Shown here: piece after piece, positions 19,200 through 28,796 of the stretch | How the letters are laid out: the number at the start of each line of letters is the position of its first letter | Numbering within the stretch: the first letter of the stretch is position 1 | Source of the DNA: Bradyrhizobium sp. 138 | GTDB lineage: Bacteria; Pseudomonadota; Alphaproteobacteria; Rhizobiales; Xanthobacteraceae | Direction: 5' to 3' | Assembly (NCBI RefSeq): GCF_023074075.1 | Contig: NZ_JADPKT010000001.1 | Coordinates: 1 to 61,747, forward strand | Length of the DNA: 61,747 nucleotides | Program-made: the position numbers and the translations under genes | Notes under the pieces: generated by a model | Seen by the model: only the letters and a program-made list of their open reading frames with translations | Database searches by the model: none | Told to the model about the DNA's origin: nothing

Positions 19200-19223
19200 G
19201 CCCTCCGGAAAACCTCCGAGGGC
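19200..19223. terminator. Bidirectional hairpin between convergent genes
   Basis: GCCCTC (19200-19205) pairs with GAGGGC (19218-19223), extended by GGA/TCC after a one-base bulge, loop AAACC. It lies exactly between the stops of the genes at 18080 (+) and 19224 (-). Confidence 0.6.
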
Positions 19224-20585
19224 TCAGGCGACTTTGCCGCCAGCTTCCGGCACGATCCGCATCGCGCCATCGTCCAGCAACGGAGCGACGTTGGCGCGCG
19301 ATAATTCCATGACATCAGGCAGCACCTGACGGACCTGCTCGCCGGCGGCCTCGTATGCCCCGAGAAAGTGCAGCAGAAACGCCTCGAAGCTGTCCCCGAC
19401 AAGGAACTGGGCCGGCGAGAGCAACAGCGTCTCGCTGATGCCGAAATGCGCGAACAGGCCCTGGAACTTGTCCTGGTAGGTGATCGCCGCCACCGGCGTG
19501 CCCTGCCCGAGCGCGGCGATCGCCAGGTGCATGCGGCCGGTGATCACGCCGTCGACCAGCCCGACGACGGCCTTGATCTCGCCCGCCGACAGAACTTGAT
19601 CGACATGATGCACGTGCTCCCCAAGCGCGGGCTGAAGCCGGGCGGCCAGCGGCCGCAGGCAATTGTCGTCGGCAATTCCAGGGCGGTAATCATGCGCCAG
19701 CAGCAACCAGCTTGCATTGTGCTGCCGCGACAGGCGCGCCATGGCATGCGCCGCAAGCTCTATCATCCGCTCCAGCTTGCCCGGCTCCGGCTTCTTGAAC
19801 AGCATCGGATGGATGTTGAAGACGAAAACCTTGCGGCCCTGCGCGCGCTGCCGTGCGACCGAGGCCGCGATCTGTTTCACTGCCGCAGTGTCGGGGCGCG
19901 GCGTCAGCATGAACGCAGAGTCGGCGACGAGACGCGCGCGTTTGCGGGCGAAATCGTCGAAACGCTTGAGCGATATCGCATCGCGCAGGTTCAGGACCAC
20001 GCCCGGATCGAGCAGCCGGAATACTTCGCGCAGCGCCTTCGCCGGACGGGAGTTGAAACTGAAGCCGAGCACGCTGACCTTGGCGCCAAATCCCGCCATC
20101 AGGTCGGCAACGAGCAGCATGCGCGCCGCATCCACCGGCGAATAGTAGCCGTCCAGCACGTCGGCCCCCAGCACGACGCCGAAATCCGGACGAGTGATCG
20201 AAAGCTCCTGCGCGACCGTCTCGTAGGAAAACGGCTGTCTCCAGATCTCGAGCGGCTTGAAGCCCATCGCGCGAACGTCCGCGCTCGCCGCGCTGGTGGC
20301 GGTGACGATGTAGGTTTCGAGGTCGGGATAGACCCGTTTCAGCTCGCCGACGGTGGCTTCGATCATCGCCTCGTCGCCACGTGACTGATGAATGCTCCAG
20401 GGGTCCGACGGCAACAGGACGAGGCGGCGCGGATCGTTGCGCGGCGGCGCATTGACGCCGACATCCTTCCGCGCGATCTGCCACCTGCGCAGCTCGAGAA
20501 GATCGACCGCGAAGGGCGTGTTCTTCGCGCTGTTGAGCCAGCCTCGGAGATGCCTGCGAACGGGCACCGGGATCAATTGCTTCAA
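19224..20585 (-). CDS. Polysaccharide pyruvyltransferase family protein
   Basis: A 453-residue protein of the family that transfers pyruvate from phosphoenolpyruvate to a sugar as a ketal (CsaB/ExoV-like). Features: SDPWSIHQSRGDEAMIEATV near the N-terminus, matching the family's GDEA loop, GVVLGADVLDGYY, and a C-terminal domain with the GRMHLAIAALGQGTPV motif containing the typical R-H pair. The start is probably TTG 20585, as a perfect GAGGAGG lies five bases before it; a GTG at 20618 would overlap the flippase stop by 14 bases. It follows the flippase gene and should decorate the same glycan with acidic pyruvate. Some relatives modify other substrates. Confidence 0.8.
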   Translation of the reverse strand: MKQLIPVPVRRHLRGWLNSAKNTPFAVDLLELRRWQIARKDVGVNAPPRNDPRRLVLLPSDPWSIHQSRGDEAMIEATVGELKRVYPDLETYIVTATSAASADVRAMGFKPLEIWRQPFSYETVAQELSITRPDFGVVLGADVLDGYYSPVDAARMLLVADLMAGFGAKVSVLGFSFNSRPAKALREVFRLLDPGVVLNLRDAISLKRFDDFARKRARLVADSAFMLTPRPDTAAVKQIAASVARQRAQGRKVFVFNIHPMLFKKPEPGKLERMIELAAHAMARLSRQHNASWLLLAHDYRPGIADDNCLRPLAARLQPALGEHVHHVDQVLSAGEIKAVVGLVDGVITGRMHLAIAALGQGTPVAAITYQDKFQGLFAHFGISETLLLSPAQFLVGDSFEAFLLHFLGAYEAAGEQVRQVLPDVMELSRANVAPLLDDGAMRIVPEAGGKVA

Positions 20586-20604
20586 ATCGTCCTCCTCGTC
20601 TTCA

Positions 20605-22062
20605 TCAGGCGGTCGCACCGCGCTTCACGACGAAATCGATCAGCGAGAACAACTGCTTCCGCCAGAACAGCAGAATACTCATCAGATAGGTCGCGCCGAA
20701 ACAGGACGATAGCAGCCCCATCCGCAAATACGGGTTGATGTCCTGCGTCGCCTCGCGGCACAACACGACCGCGCCGTAGGCCAGCACGATGGCGCAAAGG
20801 CAGCCCGCAATCGGACGCAGGAACTGGCTCCAGCTCAGGCCCAGCAGCCGAAGTGCCAGCGCGAATGTCACGGGAGTCACCACGAGCTGCGCGAATGCGA
20901 AGATCGTCGCCAGCTGACCAATATCGCGCGAGGGCAGCAGGAACATTGCGGGCACGACCGCGCAGAATTTGAGGATGTTCAGCGCGAATACGTAGTTCGG
21001 CTTGCCCAGCGCGCCGAAATAGGCGCTGTTGACGAATTGCACCGTCTGAATAGCGCCAATCAGCATCAGCGGCCTCATCACCGCCTCGCTTCCGCTCCAC
21101 TTGGCACCGAACAGCAGCAGGGAAAACTCCGGCGCGATCGCCGCAAGCAGCACGAAGATGGGAGAGCCGACCAGCGCGCCGAGACTGACGCTGCGCAAGT
21201 AAGCGCCGGCAATACGGTCGCGCTCGTGCGCGATCTTGGACAGCGCGCTTAACGCGACGTCCATGACCGCCTGGGTGAGCAGTTGCATCAGGATGATGTA
21301 GACCCGCGCCCCGACCGTGTAGATGCCGAGCGCGGCGACGCCATAGAGCGTCAGGATAATCATGTCGATCGTGCGAACGATGGCGAAATCCAGCAGCCTG
21401 TTCAGCACGACATGGACGCTATAGCCGGAGAGCTCGCGAAAGCTTGCCGAATCGTAAGCCCGCATCGGCAGCCATCGCGGCTGGCTCCAGAGCCACAAGC
21501 CGCTGATCGCGCTCTGGACGACCACCTGGATCACGAGGCTGAGAGCACCGAATCCGGCATAGGCGCAGGCAATCCCCACGATGCCAGAGATGGCCGTGGC
21601 CACCATGGTCCTGACCGCGAGCACGCGGAAATCCATCTGGCGCTTGTAGAGCGCCTCCTGGAACAGGGTCGCGGTGCCGATCGGAAGCGAGAGACTGGCG
21701 GCCGTCAACAGCGGCGCCAGCCCTTTCACGTCGAGCCAGCGCTCGATATCCGGCGCAAGGAAGGCGATCAGAACCGCCAGAATCGTCGAGGCTGCAAAGG
21801 AGCAGACGAAGGGCAACGTCACATCGGCAGGCTCGAGCGTGCGCCGCTGGATCAACGCGTCGCCGAAGCCGAATTCGGCGATCGAGCTGAGGAGCAGCAG
21901 GATGAAGGCGACGAGCGCTGCGAGACCGAAATCCGCAGGATTGAGCAGCCGGGCAAGAACCAGGAACAGGACGAACGACAGCGCCCGGCCGCCCCAATTT
22001 TGGGCAAGCGACCAGAACAAGGCAACCACGACCTGATGTTGTTTGCCCTGCGTGGCGTTCAT
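20605..22062 (-). CDS. Second Wzx-like flippase (MOP family)
   Basis: A 485-residue protein with about 14 membrane segments. The start MNATQGKQHQVVVALFWSLA and the GGRALSFVLFLVLARLLNP segment are typical of lipopolysaccharide/EPS exporters of the WzxC/ExoT type. The frame extends to 22122 but the extra 20 residues look non-coding, so ATG 22060-22062 is chosen. It lies in a leftward pair with the pyruvyltransferase-like gene and is divergent from the glycosyltransferase at 22291, sharing a 230-bp promoter gap. It differs strongly in sequence from the flippase at 12021, so the two are not recent duplicates. Confidence 0.85.
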   Translation of the reverse strand: MNATQGKQHQVVVALFWSLAQNWGGRALSFVLFLVLARLLNPADFGLAALVAFILLLLSSIAEFGFGDALIQRRTLEPADVTLPFVCSFAASTILAVLIAFLAPDIERWLDVKGLAPLLTAASLSLPIGTATLFQEALYKRQMDFRVLAVRTMVATAISGIVGIACAYAGFGALSLVIQVVVQSAISGLWLWSQPRWLPMRAYDSASFRELSGYSVHVVLNRLLDFAIVRTIDMIILTLYGVAALGIYTVGARVYIILMQLLTQAVMDVALSALSKIAHERDRIAGAYLRSVSLGALVGSPIFVLLAAIAPEFSLLLFGAKWSGSEAVMRPLMLIGAIQTVQFVNSAYFGALGKPNYVFALNILKFCAVVPAMFLLPSRDIGQLATIFAFAQLVVTPVTFALALRLLGLSWSQFLRPIAGCLCAIVLAYGAVVLCREATQDINPYLRMGLLSSCFGATYLMSILLFWRKQLFSLIDFVVKRGATA

Positions 22063-22290
22063 CAACAATTCGACCCAATTCCGACAGATCCAACCACAAT
22101 CGCAGACTAGACGACATGGCACGATGCTGCCGCGACGTCACCATCTCCGATCACGGCGGAGTACTGATTGCTCGCTACATTACGACGGAGTGATGGCAAT
22201 CAGATGAGTGCCGTCACGTTTCCCATTTAGAGTGGAAGTGAGTTCAAATCGTGGACTACACTCCAATCAACCTTTGCGAAGTGATGCAAA

Positions 22291-23448
22291 ATGGATGCCT
22301 TGATGAATTCGCCTGCTCAGCGTTCTCTCCGCAACTCCAGGCGCTTGCGTGTGGCGATCTACGCACCGCATTTTGCTGAATATTCCTACCGGCTCGCATC
22401 GGGTCTGGCACATCATTGCGATGTCCGCCTCGTGCTAAACGCCAAGGACGCGAACCAGCAATGGGAACTGGCCGATATCGCCGTGGCGGCACCGTTCGAG
22501 ACACGGATCCGCGACCTGAGCCTGCGGCGCGGCGGCGCGATCGGCATTCCCGCGTCCTTCTTCGACATAATATCGTTTCGTCCGGACGTGATTCATTGTC
22601 ACGAAGTTCCGGAGATCTACACGTCCAAGCTGATCCAGCTGCTCCGCCCGCTCGGCATTCCCCTGGTGCTGACGGTTCACGATGCGATTCCGCATTCGGA
22701 AGGCGGCTCCGGCACCTCGCCGCGTGAAGATGCCTGGCGCGGGCGCATGCGCGCAGCCGCATCAGTCGTCACGACGCACGGCGAAAGCTGCATTGCCGAT
22801 TTCCGGCGCGCCTCGCCCGACTTCAAAGGTGAGACGATCTCTAGCATGCACGGCGTGCTCATGGTTCCGCCAGCCAAGGGCGCGTTCACCGAGCCGGAAG
22901 CCGCGCGAATCCTGTTTTTTGGACGGATGTGGGCTTACAAGGGCCTGGACGTCTTCATCGATGCGATCGACATGTTGGCTCAACGCGGCGTGGCGCATGA
23001 AGCGATCGTCGCCGGCCGCGGGCCAGAGATGACGCGTCTCGGCGCACGGATGGAGGCAATGCCGACGGTCAAGACGATCAACGCCTATATCTCGCCTGCG
23101 GAGACCGGACGGCTGTTTCAATCCGCCACGGTGGTTGCCCTGCCCTATAAGGATGCAACACAGAGCGGCGTGCTTGCCTCCGCTTACGGCAACGCTCGCC
23201 CCGTCGTTGCCAGCGCCACCGGCGGTATTCCTGACGTCGTAACGGACGGCGTCAACGGGCTGCTGGTTCCTCCGGGCGACGCCACGGCACTCGCCGACGC
23301 ACTCGAACGCGTGCTGACCTCGAAACCTCTCGCCGCGACATTGACCGAAGGCGCACGGCAAACCGCGGCTGGCCTTCTGAACTGGGACCGCATCGCCGAG
23401 CAGCTCCTCGGGTCCTATCACAGGCTCGCCGGCCGGACCGTGAGCTGA
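22291..23448 (+). CDS. Family-4 glycosyltransferase (EPS locus)
   Basis: A 385-residue GT-B enzyme, the fourth in the locus. After a polar leader comes LRVAIYAPHFAEYSYRLA; the hinge strand ILFFGRMWAYKGLDV and the donor loop ALPYKDATQSGVLASAYG with ATGGIPDVV are clear family-4 signatures. It stands alone on this strand between two leftward groups, suggesting independent expression from the gap it shares with the flippase gene. It probably extends the EPS repeat unit; the sugar is unknown. Confidence 0.87.
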   Translation: MDALMNSPAQRSLRNSRRLRVAIYAPHFAEYSYRLASGLAHHCDVRLVLNAKDANQQWELADIAVAAPFETRIRDLSLRRGGAIGIPASFFDIISFRPDVIHCHEVPEIYTSKLIQLLRPLGIPLVLTVHDAIPHSEGGSGTSPREDAWRGRMRAAASVVTTHGESCIADFRRASPDFKGETISSMHGVLMVPPAKGAFTEPEAARILFFGRMWAYKGLDVFIDAIDMLAQRGVAHEAIVAGRGPEMTRLGARMEAMPTVKTINAYISPAETGRLFQSATVVALPYKDATQSGVLASAYGNARPVVASATGGIPDVVTDGVNGLLVPPGDATALADALERVLTSKPLAATLTEGARQTAAGLLNWDRIAEQLLGSYHRLAGRTVS

Positions 23449-23464
23449 CCCAATAGGCGGTCCC

Positions 23465-24553
23465 TCAAACCGATTGCTCGATCTGCCGCCGAAAGAACAT
23501 GCCGCGGATCGCGCCGTCCAACAGGCGCCTCAGCCTGACCTCGATCAGCTCATAGCTGATCGCGCTCGCGACCAATGACATCACCAACCCGAGCGCGATG
23601 AAGGCGCCCCATAGCAGCCAGCGGTCGACGCCGGCAGCGACCAGCTTCAGGCCGATCACCTGCAGGGGGAACAGCACGAAGGGATGCACGAGATAGAGAC
23701 TGTAGCTGATCTTGCCGACATATTGCAGGGCCGGCGCGCTCAGAGCCTTGCCGAGGCCCGAGTCCGGAGCGAGCACCATGCCGAACAACAGGAAGCCCGG
23801 AATGAGCCCCACGAACGGATGAAACAGCACCAGGCTCGCATACAGGGCGACCCCGCAAGCGAGGCCCGCGAGCAGCCCCACGCGTCCGGGAATGGAGATG
23901 CGAAATCCGGTCGCGCTGAACAGCATCCCGATGCAGAAGAACGCGGTGATCGGCCAGTGCATCAGGCAGGCCAGACCCAGCAGGATCAGGGGCGCCGCCA
24001 GCAGACGGCCCCCGCCGCGCCACATCGAGAATGTCAGTGCAAACCAGATGTAGAACGCCCACTCATAGGTCAATGTCCAGGCATTCTGCTGGGCAATCGG
24101 CAAGCCGAGCGCGTCCTGCAGGAAGAACAGGTTGGCCGCAAAGATTGCGAGATAGCTGGTCAGATCGATGCCGCGGAAGAACTTATAGGCCACGATCGGC
24201 CCGATCGCGAACAGCGCAAGATGCAGGGCGACGAACACCGGCATGATGCGCAGGACGCGGTCGAAAAAGAACCGCGACAGCGAACCGTGGCGCACGAGGC
24301 TCGCCGGGATCAGGAAGCCGCTGATCATGAAGAACAGCTCGACGCCGTGGCCGCCGACATTGATCACCGACTGCAGCCAGAGCCAAAGCGGCGGCAGGAA
24401 GCCGGGATTCGGGATGTCGTACATGCCTGCCTTCGGCATGTCGTAGAAATGGTCCATCAGCACGCTCAGCGCCGCGATGGCACGAAGGCCCTGGACGGAA
24501 GGAACGAACGATCCGTCGTAGGCGGCGCCCGGCTGGTGCGGTGCCTTGATCAC
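23465..24553 (-). CDS. Acyltransferase-3 membrane protein
   Basis: A 362-residue inner-membrane acyltransferase. The frame is open far upstream (to 25006), but homology begins with FVPSVQGLRAIAALSVLMDH, so I start it at GTG 24553. The GTGA there overlaps the stop of the preceding gene by four bases, which is typical of co-translated pairs. RVLRIMPVFVAL is the second family motif, and ten or so membrane segments follow. It should O-acetylate or otherwise acylate the EPS. It forms a leftward series with the acyltransferase at 24550, the polymerase at 25666 and the acyltransferase at 27011. Confidence 0.86.
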   Translation of the reverse strand: MIKAPHQPGAAYDGSFVPSVQGLRAIAALSVLMDHFYDMPKAGMYDIPNPGFLPPLWLWLQSVINVGGHGVELFFMISGFLIPASLVRHGSLSRFFFDRVLRIMPVFVALHLALFAIGPIVAYKFFRGIDLTSYLAIFAANLFFLQDALGLPIAQQNAWTLTYEWAFYIWFALTFSMWRGGGRLLAAPLILLGLACLMHWPITAFFCIGMLFSATGFRISIPGRVGLLAGLACGVALYASLVLFHPFVGLIPGFLLFGMVLAPDSGLGKALSAPALQYVGKISYSLYLVHPFVLFPLQVIGLKLVAAGVDRWLLWGAFIALGLVMSLVASAISYELIEVRLRRLLDGAIRGMFFRRQIEQSV

Positions 24554-25656
24554 TCCGCGGCACCCTGGGTGCTGAGGGCAGGCTCGAGAACAACCTTCTT
24601 TCGTCGCGCCGAGCGGAACCGCTGTCCAAAGGCAATGCTGGGCATCTCGACGAACGCAAATGTCATCCAGCTGACGAGGACCGACAACGCCAGGATCAAG
24701 ACCAGGAAGAGCGACCATCCCAGCGGCCCATCGCCGAACCAGACCAGGCGATGGATGAAGACGATCACGAACGGCGACATCAGGTAGACCGAATAGCTGA
24801 TCACGCCGACGAAGGCCATCGGGCGCCACGCCATTCGCTCGCCGAACACGGCAAAGCCGATGAAGACCAGTGCCGCGCAGACATAAGCCGATCCGATCGA
24901 ATAGCTGTAGAAGAAATTCTCGTGATACACGCCGCCGAACCGCCGGTCGGACAGGGTGATGGCGAAGATCGCATACAGGAGCGTGCAGACGGCCACATGG
25001 GTCCATCGCAGCTTTCCGCCGATGACGGTGTCGCGGATGATCTTGCCCAGGAACATGGCCGACAGGTTGAGCCCGACCTCCATCACCGAGGAGACCGCCC
25101 TGTTCTCAACGAAGAGTGCAGCGGTGGTTCCGACCAGCGCGGCCGCAACGACGATCGTCACCGCGGTGAAGCGTCGGTTCAGCAGCCCCATCGCAAAGAG
25201 AATGGTGCATCCGACATAGAACAGCAGCTCGATCGCAAGCGTCCAGTAGAAGACCCAGAGGTTCGGGACGTTCACGAAAGTCTGCAACATCGTCACGTTC
25301 GCCGCGACCTGGCCCAGCGGATAGACCTTCGACTCCATCAGCTGCATCGTCACGAGCCCGACCACGAGCGAGGTCCAATAGGCCGGATAGAGCCGAAAGA
25401 AGCGGCTGATCGTAAAATCGCGCACAGGGGTGGCGCTGTCCGGGAAGCTGAACGGAATGACGAAGCCGCTGACGAAGAAGAACAGCACCACCCCGAACCG
25501 GCCGAAGTTCATGTAATAGCCGAACACATCATGGATCGGCCAGTAATAGGCGCCGGTCGGGTGCTTTTCGACGATCACCTCGAAGACATGCTGGACCAGG
25601 ACCGATAACACGGCAATGCCGCGCAACGTGTCGATGAATGCGAGCCGTTTATGCAT
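24550..25656 (-). CDS. Acyltransferase-3 membrane protein
   Basis: A 368-residue multi-pass protein starting MHKRLAFIDTLRGIAVLSVL, with the conserved His soon after (QHVF) and SRFFRLYPAYWTSL as the second motif. It overlaps the next acyltransferase by four bases and follows the polymerase gene by nine, so all are probably one transcript. Adjacent acyltransferases may acylate different positions of one repeat unit or use different donors (acetyl, succinyl). Nothing in the sequence separates these. Confidence 0.88.
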   Translation of the reverse strand: MHKRLAFIDTLRGIAVLSVLVQHVFEVIVEKHPTGAYYWPIHDVFGYYMNFGRFGVVLFFFVSGFVIPFSFPDSATPVRDFTISRFFRLYPAYWTSLVVGLVTMQLMESKVYPLGQVAANVTMLQTFVNVPNLWVFYWTLAIELLFYVGCTILFAMGLLNRRFTAVTIVVAAALVGTTAALFVENRAVSSVMEVGLNLSAMFLGKIIRDTVIGGKLRWTHVAVCTLLYAIFAITLSDRRFGGVYHENFFYSYSIGSAYVCAALVFIGFAVFGERMAWRPMAFVGVISYSVYLMSPFVIVFIHRLVWFGDGPLGWSLFLVLILALSVLVSWMTFAFVEMPSIAFGQRFRSARRKKVVLEPALSTQGAAE

Positions 25657-25665
25657 TGTTCGTTC

Positions 25666-27003
25666 TCACCTGCTCCCGCTGGCCGCCGGTATATCCGGGC
25701 GGAAGCCTTCCAATGACGGCATCGGCGGCCGCATGACGATTGGCACGGTGTCGCCCGCCCGTGCGGAGGCCGTACGTCGCGAGAACACTTCGCTGAAGCT
25801 CAATGCGATGATCAGGAGACCGGACGCCGGGCCATAGTTCAGCACAGTGATCGTGAACAAATTGACGACGAAGAGCAGCGTCAGTTTGTAGACGTCGGTC
25901 GCACCGAAAGTCGCCCGAAACACCATCACCATGAATGCCGCGAACGGAAGTCCGAACATCAGGTAGGTGCCGATGTAGAAATTGTCGACCGGCACCCAGA
26001 AGTGGGCGAGCGGCGAGAACAGCTTTTGCGGATAGTTGAAGCAGCCCGCCCCGCAGCCGGTCACCAGACCGATCGGCATGAGCTGATTCATGTAGACGAA
26101 CGGCAACTGCCAGCTGTTGTTGATGCGGTCGACGATGCTGAACAGGGTCGAGTGCGGCACGGCGGCGGTTCCGGAAGCGACCACGATCATGAAGAACGGC
26201 ACCAGGATCGCCGCAAACGACCACAGCGCGATGGTCCGGATCGCGGGGAAGCGCGACCTCTCCGGCAGCATTCGCACGAACACCAGCAGGAGCAGGTAGA
26301 GCACGAGGACGATCATCGTCGTCTTGCTCGTGGTCAGCTTGATGGCATAGATCGCGATGGAACCGAACAGCAGGCACCACGTGGTGCTCATGCGAATGGA
26401 CGTGATCGCGAACGACACGAGGATGAAGAAGGCCGCCATGGTGTTGTCGGCGGCAAAGCCCATGAGGCGCTGGTCGTCGCCGCCATAGGCCCACCACAAC
26501 CGGCCGGCCTCGCGTACCGCGCCGAAGGATTCGTATTTGTAGCCCACCCAGGGCATCAGGTAGAATTTCGTTAGGAAAACGCCGATCACCGACAGATAGA
26601 AGGTCACCGCGATGACCGACAACAGCTTTCGGTACGAGCCGAGGCTGGAATCGCAGAAGCAGAATCCGACAAATACCGGGAGCATCATCTTGAACGACGA
26701 GATCGCAGCGTTCATCGTTCCCATAAAGAAGTAGCCGAGCACAAGCGACAGCATGATCTGGGCCAGCACCAACAGCGCCAGGGTGCTGCGATTGCGCAGG
26801 ACGCAGTGCACGAAGAACTGGACCAGGCACAGAAGCGCGACACCATCGGGCAGATACCAGAGCGGATCCACGTGATAGATGCTGGTGTAATAGCGGATCA
26901 CGCCGCCGAAGGCGTCGCGGACCAGATAGACCCCGAGCGCGATCGCCTCGATATTGAGGCTGATCAGCGTGATTCGGGGGCGATGCAGCGCGAGGATCGT
27001 CAT
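25666..27003 (-). CDS. Wzy-like polysaccharide polymerase (O-antigen ligase family)
   Basis: A 445-residue membrane protein with about 11-12 hydrophobic segments and one large periplasmic loop in the second half (around the YGGDDQRLMGF and GAGCFNYPQKLF regions), the usual topology of Wzy polymerases and O-antigen ligases. ATG 27003 is chosen over the upstream frame start at 27060, which would overlap the neighbouring gene. In this context it most likely joins flipped repeat units into the EPS chain. These proteins share little sequence, so the call depends on topology and on being the only such protein in the locus. Confidence 0.72.
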   Translation of the reverse strand: MTILALHRPRITLISLNIEAIALGVYLVRDAFGGVIRYYTSIYHVDPLWYLPDGVALLCLVQFFVHCVLRNRSTLALLVLAQIMLSLVLGYFFMGTMNAAISSFKMMLPVFVGFCFCDSSLGSYRKLLSVIAVTFYLSVIGVFLTKFYLMPWVGYKYESFGAVREAGRLWWAYGGDDQRLMGFAADNTMAAFFILVSFAITSIRMSTTWCLLFGSIAIYAIKLTTSKTTMIVLVLYLLLLVFVRMLPERSRFPAIRTIALWSFAAILVPFFMIVVASGTAAVPHSTLFSIVDRINNSWQLPFVYMNQLMPIGLVTGCGAGCFNYPQKLFSPLAHFWVPVDNFYIGTYLMFGLPFAAFMVMVFRATFGATDVYKLTLLFVVNLFTITVLNYGPASGLLIIALSFSEVFSRRTASARAGDTVPIVMRPPMPSLEGFRPDIPAASGSR

Positions 27004-27010
27004 GTCCGGC

Positions 27011-28213
27011 TCAGTTCGTCTGCCGCGCAGGCGACGCGGAGAAATCGGGCCGGCTTCCAAGGACGTTCCGCATGAACCTGCCGCCGGGGATTTCGACGTA
27101 GCGATAGGTGAAGTGGGACACTGCCAGCACGGCGGCCAACGAGACCACGAGATTCAGCGTGGCCGGCAGACCGGCAAAGACCGAATCGAGAGTGGCGATC
27201 CGCCCTGCCCCAACGGCTCGCACAAAATATTCGGCGAGCAGCACGACGAGCGCGTGCACCATATAAATCGAGTAGGAACGTTTCCCGAGCCAGACCAGTG
27301 GCTTGGCCACCAGCATCCGCGGCACCAACAGCGCATCCGGAAAGGCCAATAGGCTGCCGAGGAAGATCGCAAACGTCACGGGCGCGAGGAAGGTTGACGC
27401 AGGACTGGTCTCCGCCAGGGACACCAGGACGATGCTGGCGATCATGGCGACGAATTGCAGCGCGCCCTGCGTGGTCGGGCTCGGCTTGGCCGGAAGGCGA
27501 TCGACGATCCTGACCGTGAGCACGCCCAGAAAGAAACTCACGAAGCAGCGCAGGATGCCGAAATCGGTCTGAAGCCCGAGGCTCCTCTTGTCGAGCACGA
27601 AGATGATGAAGACAAGACTTCCGACCGCAAGCGCGCCGCAGAGGACGTAGAACCACAACAGGGAGCGCATGCGCTGGGCAAAGAGGACGATCAGGCCGAA
27701 CACGAGATAGGTATAGAACTCGACACTGATGCTCCAGCTCGGCGCATTCCAGCTGAGATAGTCGATGAACCCCATCGAATGCAGCAGCAGGACGTTGAGA
27801 ACGAAGGAATAGGCATTGTTCACTTCGAACGCCGCCGGCGCGGCCACAACGACACCCGCCATGACCAGGCTGATGCGCAGGAGGCGAAACAACAGATTTG
27901 CCATCAGCATGACGATGTGCAGCGGATAGACCCGCGCCAGCCGCCGCACCATGAACTCGCGCAGCGAGAAGCGCCCGAAGTCGCTCTCGACGTAGCTGAG
28001 CGACATCACGATCCCGCTGAGAACAAAGAACAGATCGACCAGCAGCCAGGAGCTTCTGAAGAACGAGCAGTTGATCCACGCATTGTGCGGGAACGCCGCG
28101 AGGAACGTCGGCATCAGCAGGAGATGGTGAATCACCACCGATGTCGCGGCGATACCCCGGATGCTGTCGAGCGGCAGGACATGCGCCTTCTCACGATGAA
28201 CCAACTCCGTCAC
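27011..28213 (-). CDS. Acyltransferase-3 membrane protein
   Basis: A 400-residue inner-membrane protein. LPLDSIRGIAATSVVIHHLL carries the conserved His, and RRLARVYPLHIVML is the second motif; about ten membrane segments follow. GTG 28213 is the likely start and opens the leftward series acyltransferase, polymerase, acyltransferase, acyltransferase. Its promoter should lie in the 580-bp gap it shares with the autokinase operon, where a repeated motif is found. Confidence 0.87.
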   Translation of the reverse strand: MTELVHREKAHVLPLDSIRGIAATSVVIHHLLLMPTFLAAFPHNAWINCSFFRSSWLLVDLFFVLSGIVMSLSYVESDFGRFSLREFMVRRLARVYPLHIVMLMANLLFRLLRISLVMAGVVVAAPAAFEVNNAYSFVLNVLLLHSMGFIDYLSWNAPSWSISVEFYTYLVFGLIVLFAQRMRSLLWFYVLCGALAVGSLVFIIFVLDKRSLGLQTDFGILRCFVSFFLGVLTVRIVDRLPAKPSPTTQGALQFVAMIASIVLVSLAETSPASTFLAPVTFAIFLGSLLAFPDALLVPRMLVAKPLVWLGKRSYSIYMVHALVVLLAEYFVRAVGAGRIATLDSVFAGLPATLNLVVSLAAVLAVSHFTYRYVEIPGGRFMRNVLGSRPDFSASPARQTN

Positions 28214-28448
28214 ATCAACATTCCGTAGCTATTGCACCGCAGCAGTGTGTATCAGGACTTGCGCGTGTTCAATCTCTGCGATCGCGGACTCGCATTCGGC
28301 GCATGACGATCGACGATAATTTCAACGCTCGCAGTTCATTCGGACATGCGAGCGTCAAGTTCACGCCACTTTTGCCTGGGACCGCCGTGCGCCGGCGCGC
28401 AAATCAATTCAGGCGTGATGATTGCGAGTATTTGCGTGCAAAGTGTGC

Positions 28449-28462
28449 GCGAAATTCGGCGC
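28449..28462 (+). promoter_or_regulatory. Shared 14-mer GCGAAATTCGGCGC, copy 1
   Basis: Identical to 33937-33950. Both copies are in intergenic DNA beside EPS assembly genes. Candidate binding site for a common regulator; the factor is unknown. Confidence 0.45.
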
Positions 28463-28710
28463 TGTTGCGATCAAGGCGACCGCAAATCTTTGCATGCTGA
28501 TGTCGCACTGATATTTTTCGCAGGCGGGAACCAATGACTCGCTGACGACTTGTGTCGGTTTTGCGACGCCTGAGCGCGCAAGCGCCTCATATGTTTTCAA
28601 GATGCAACATTCATAGGCGTGAGCGTGCCGATCTCGCAGGCATTGCATATCCTCATTTTGCAACCGATCGAAAATCAGGCAAGACGCCCGTTCTCGCGGC
28701 CCACCCTCTC

Positions 28711-28726
28711 AACTTTTGCGTCGCAC
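28711..28726 (+). promoter_or_regulatory. Shared 16-mer AACTTTTGCGTCGCAC, copy 1
   Basis: Matches 33894-33909 at 15 of 16 bases. It lies 70 bp before the start of the gene at 28797, a position fitting a promoter-proximal activator or repressor site. Confidence 0.5.
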
Positions 28727-28796
28727 AAAAATTGACACAGTTACCTGCCAGGTTTCGCCTGTTCTCCTATTGCAACAGGAGGAGGAAGGGACACGG

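Larger units (their letters stand above)
28214..28796. promoter_or_regulatory. Divergent regulatory gap between acyltransferase and autokinase operons
   Basis: A 583-bp gap with no supported gene. It should hold promoters in both directions. It contains two sequences (28449-28462 and 28711-28726) that recur in the gap upstream of the initiating transferase gene at 33778, and ends in a strong AGGAGG-type ribosome site for the gene at 28797. Confidence 0.6.

Noticed and set aside
24554..25006. N-terminal extension of the acyltransferase at 23465
   Set aside because: The extra 151 residues lie inside the preceding acyltransferase gene in another frame and lack homology; GTG 24553 gives the normal family start.
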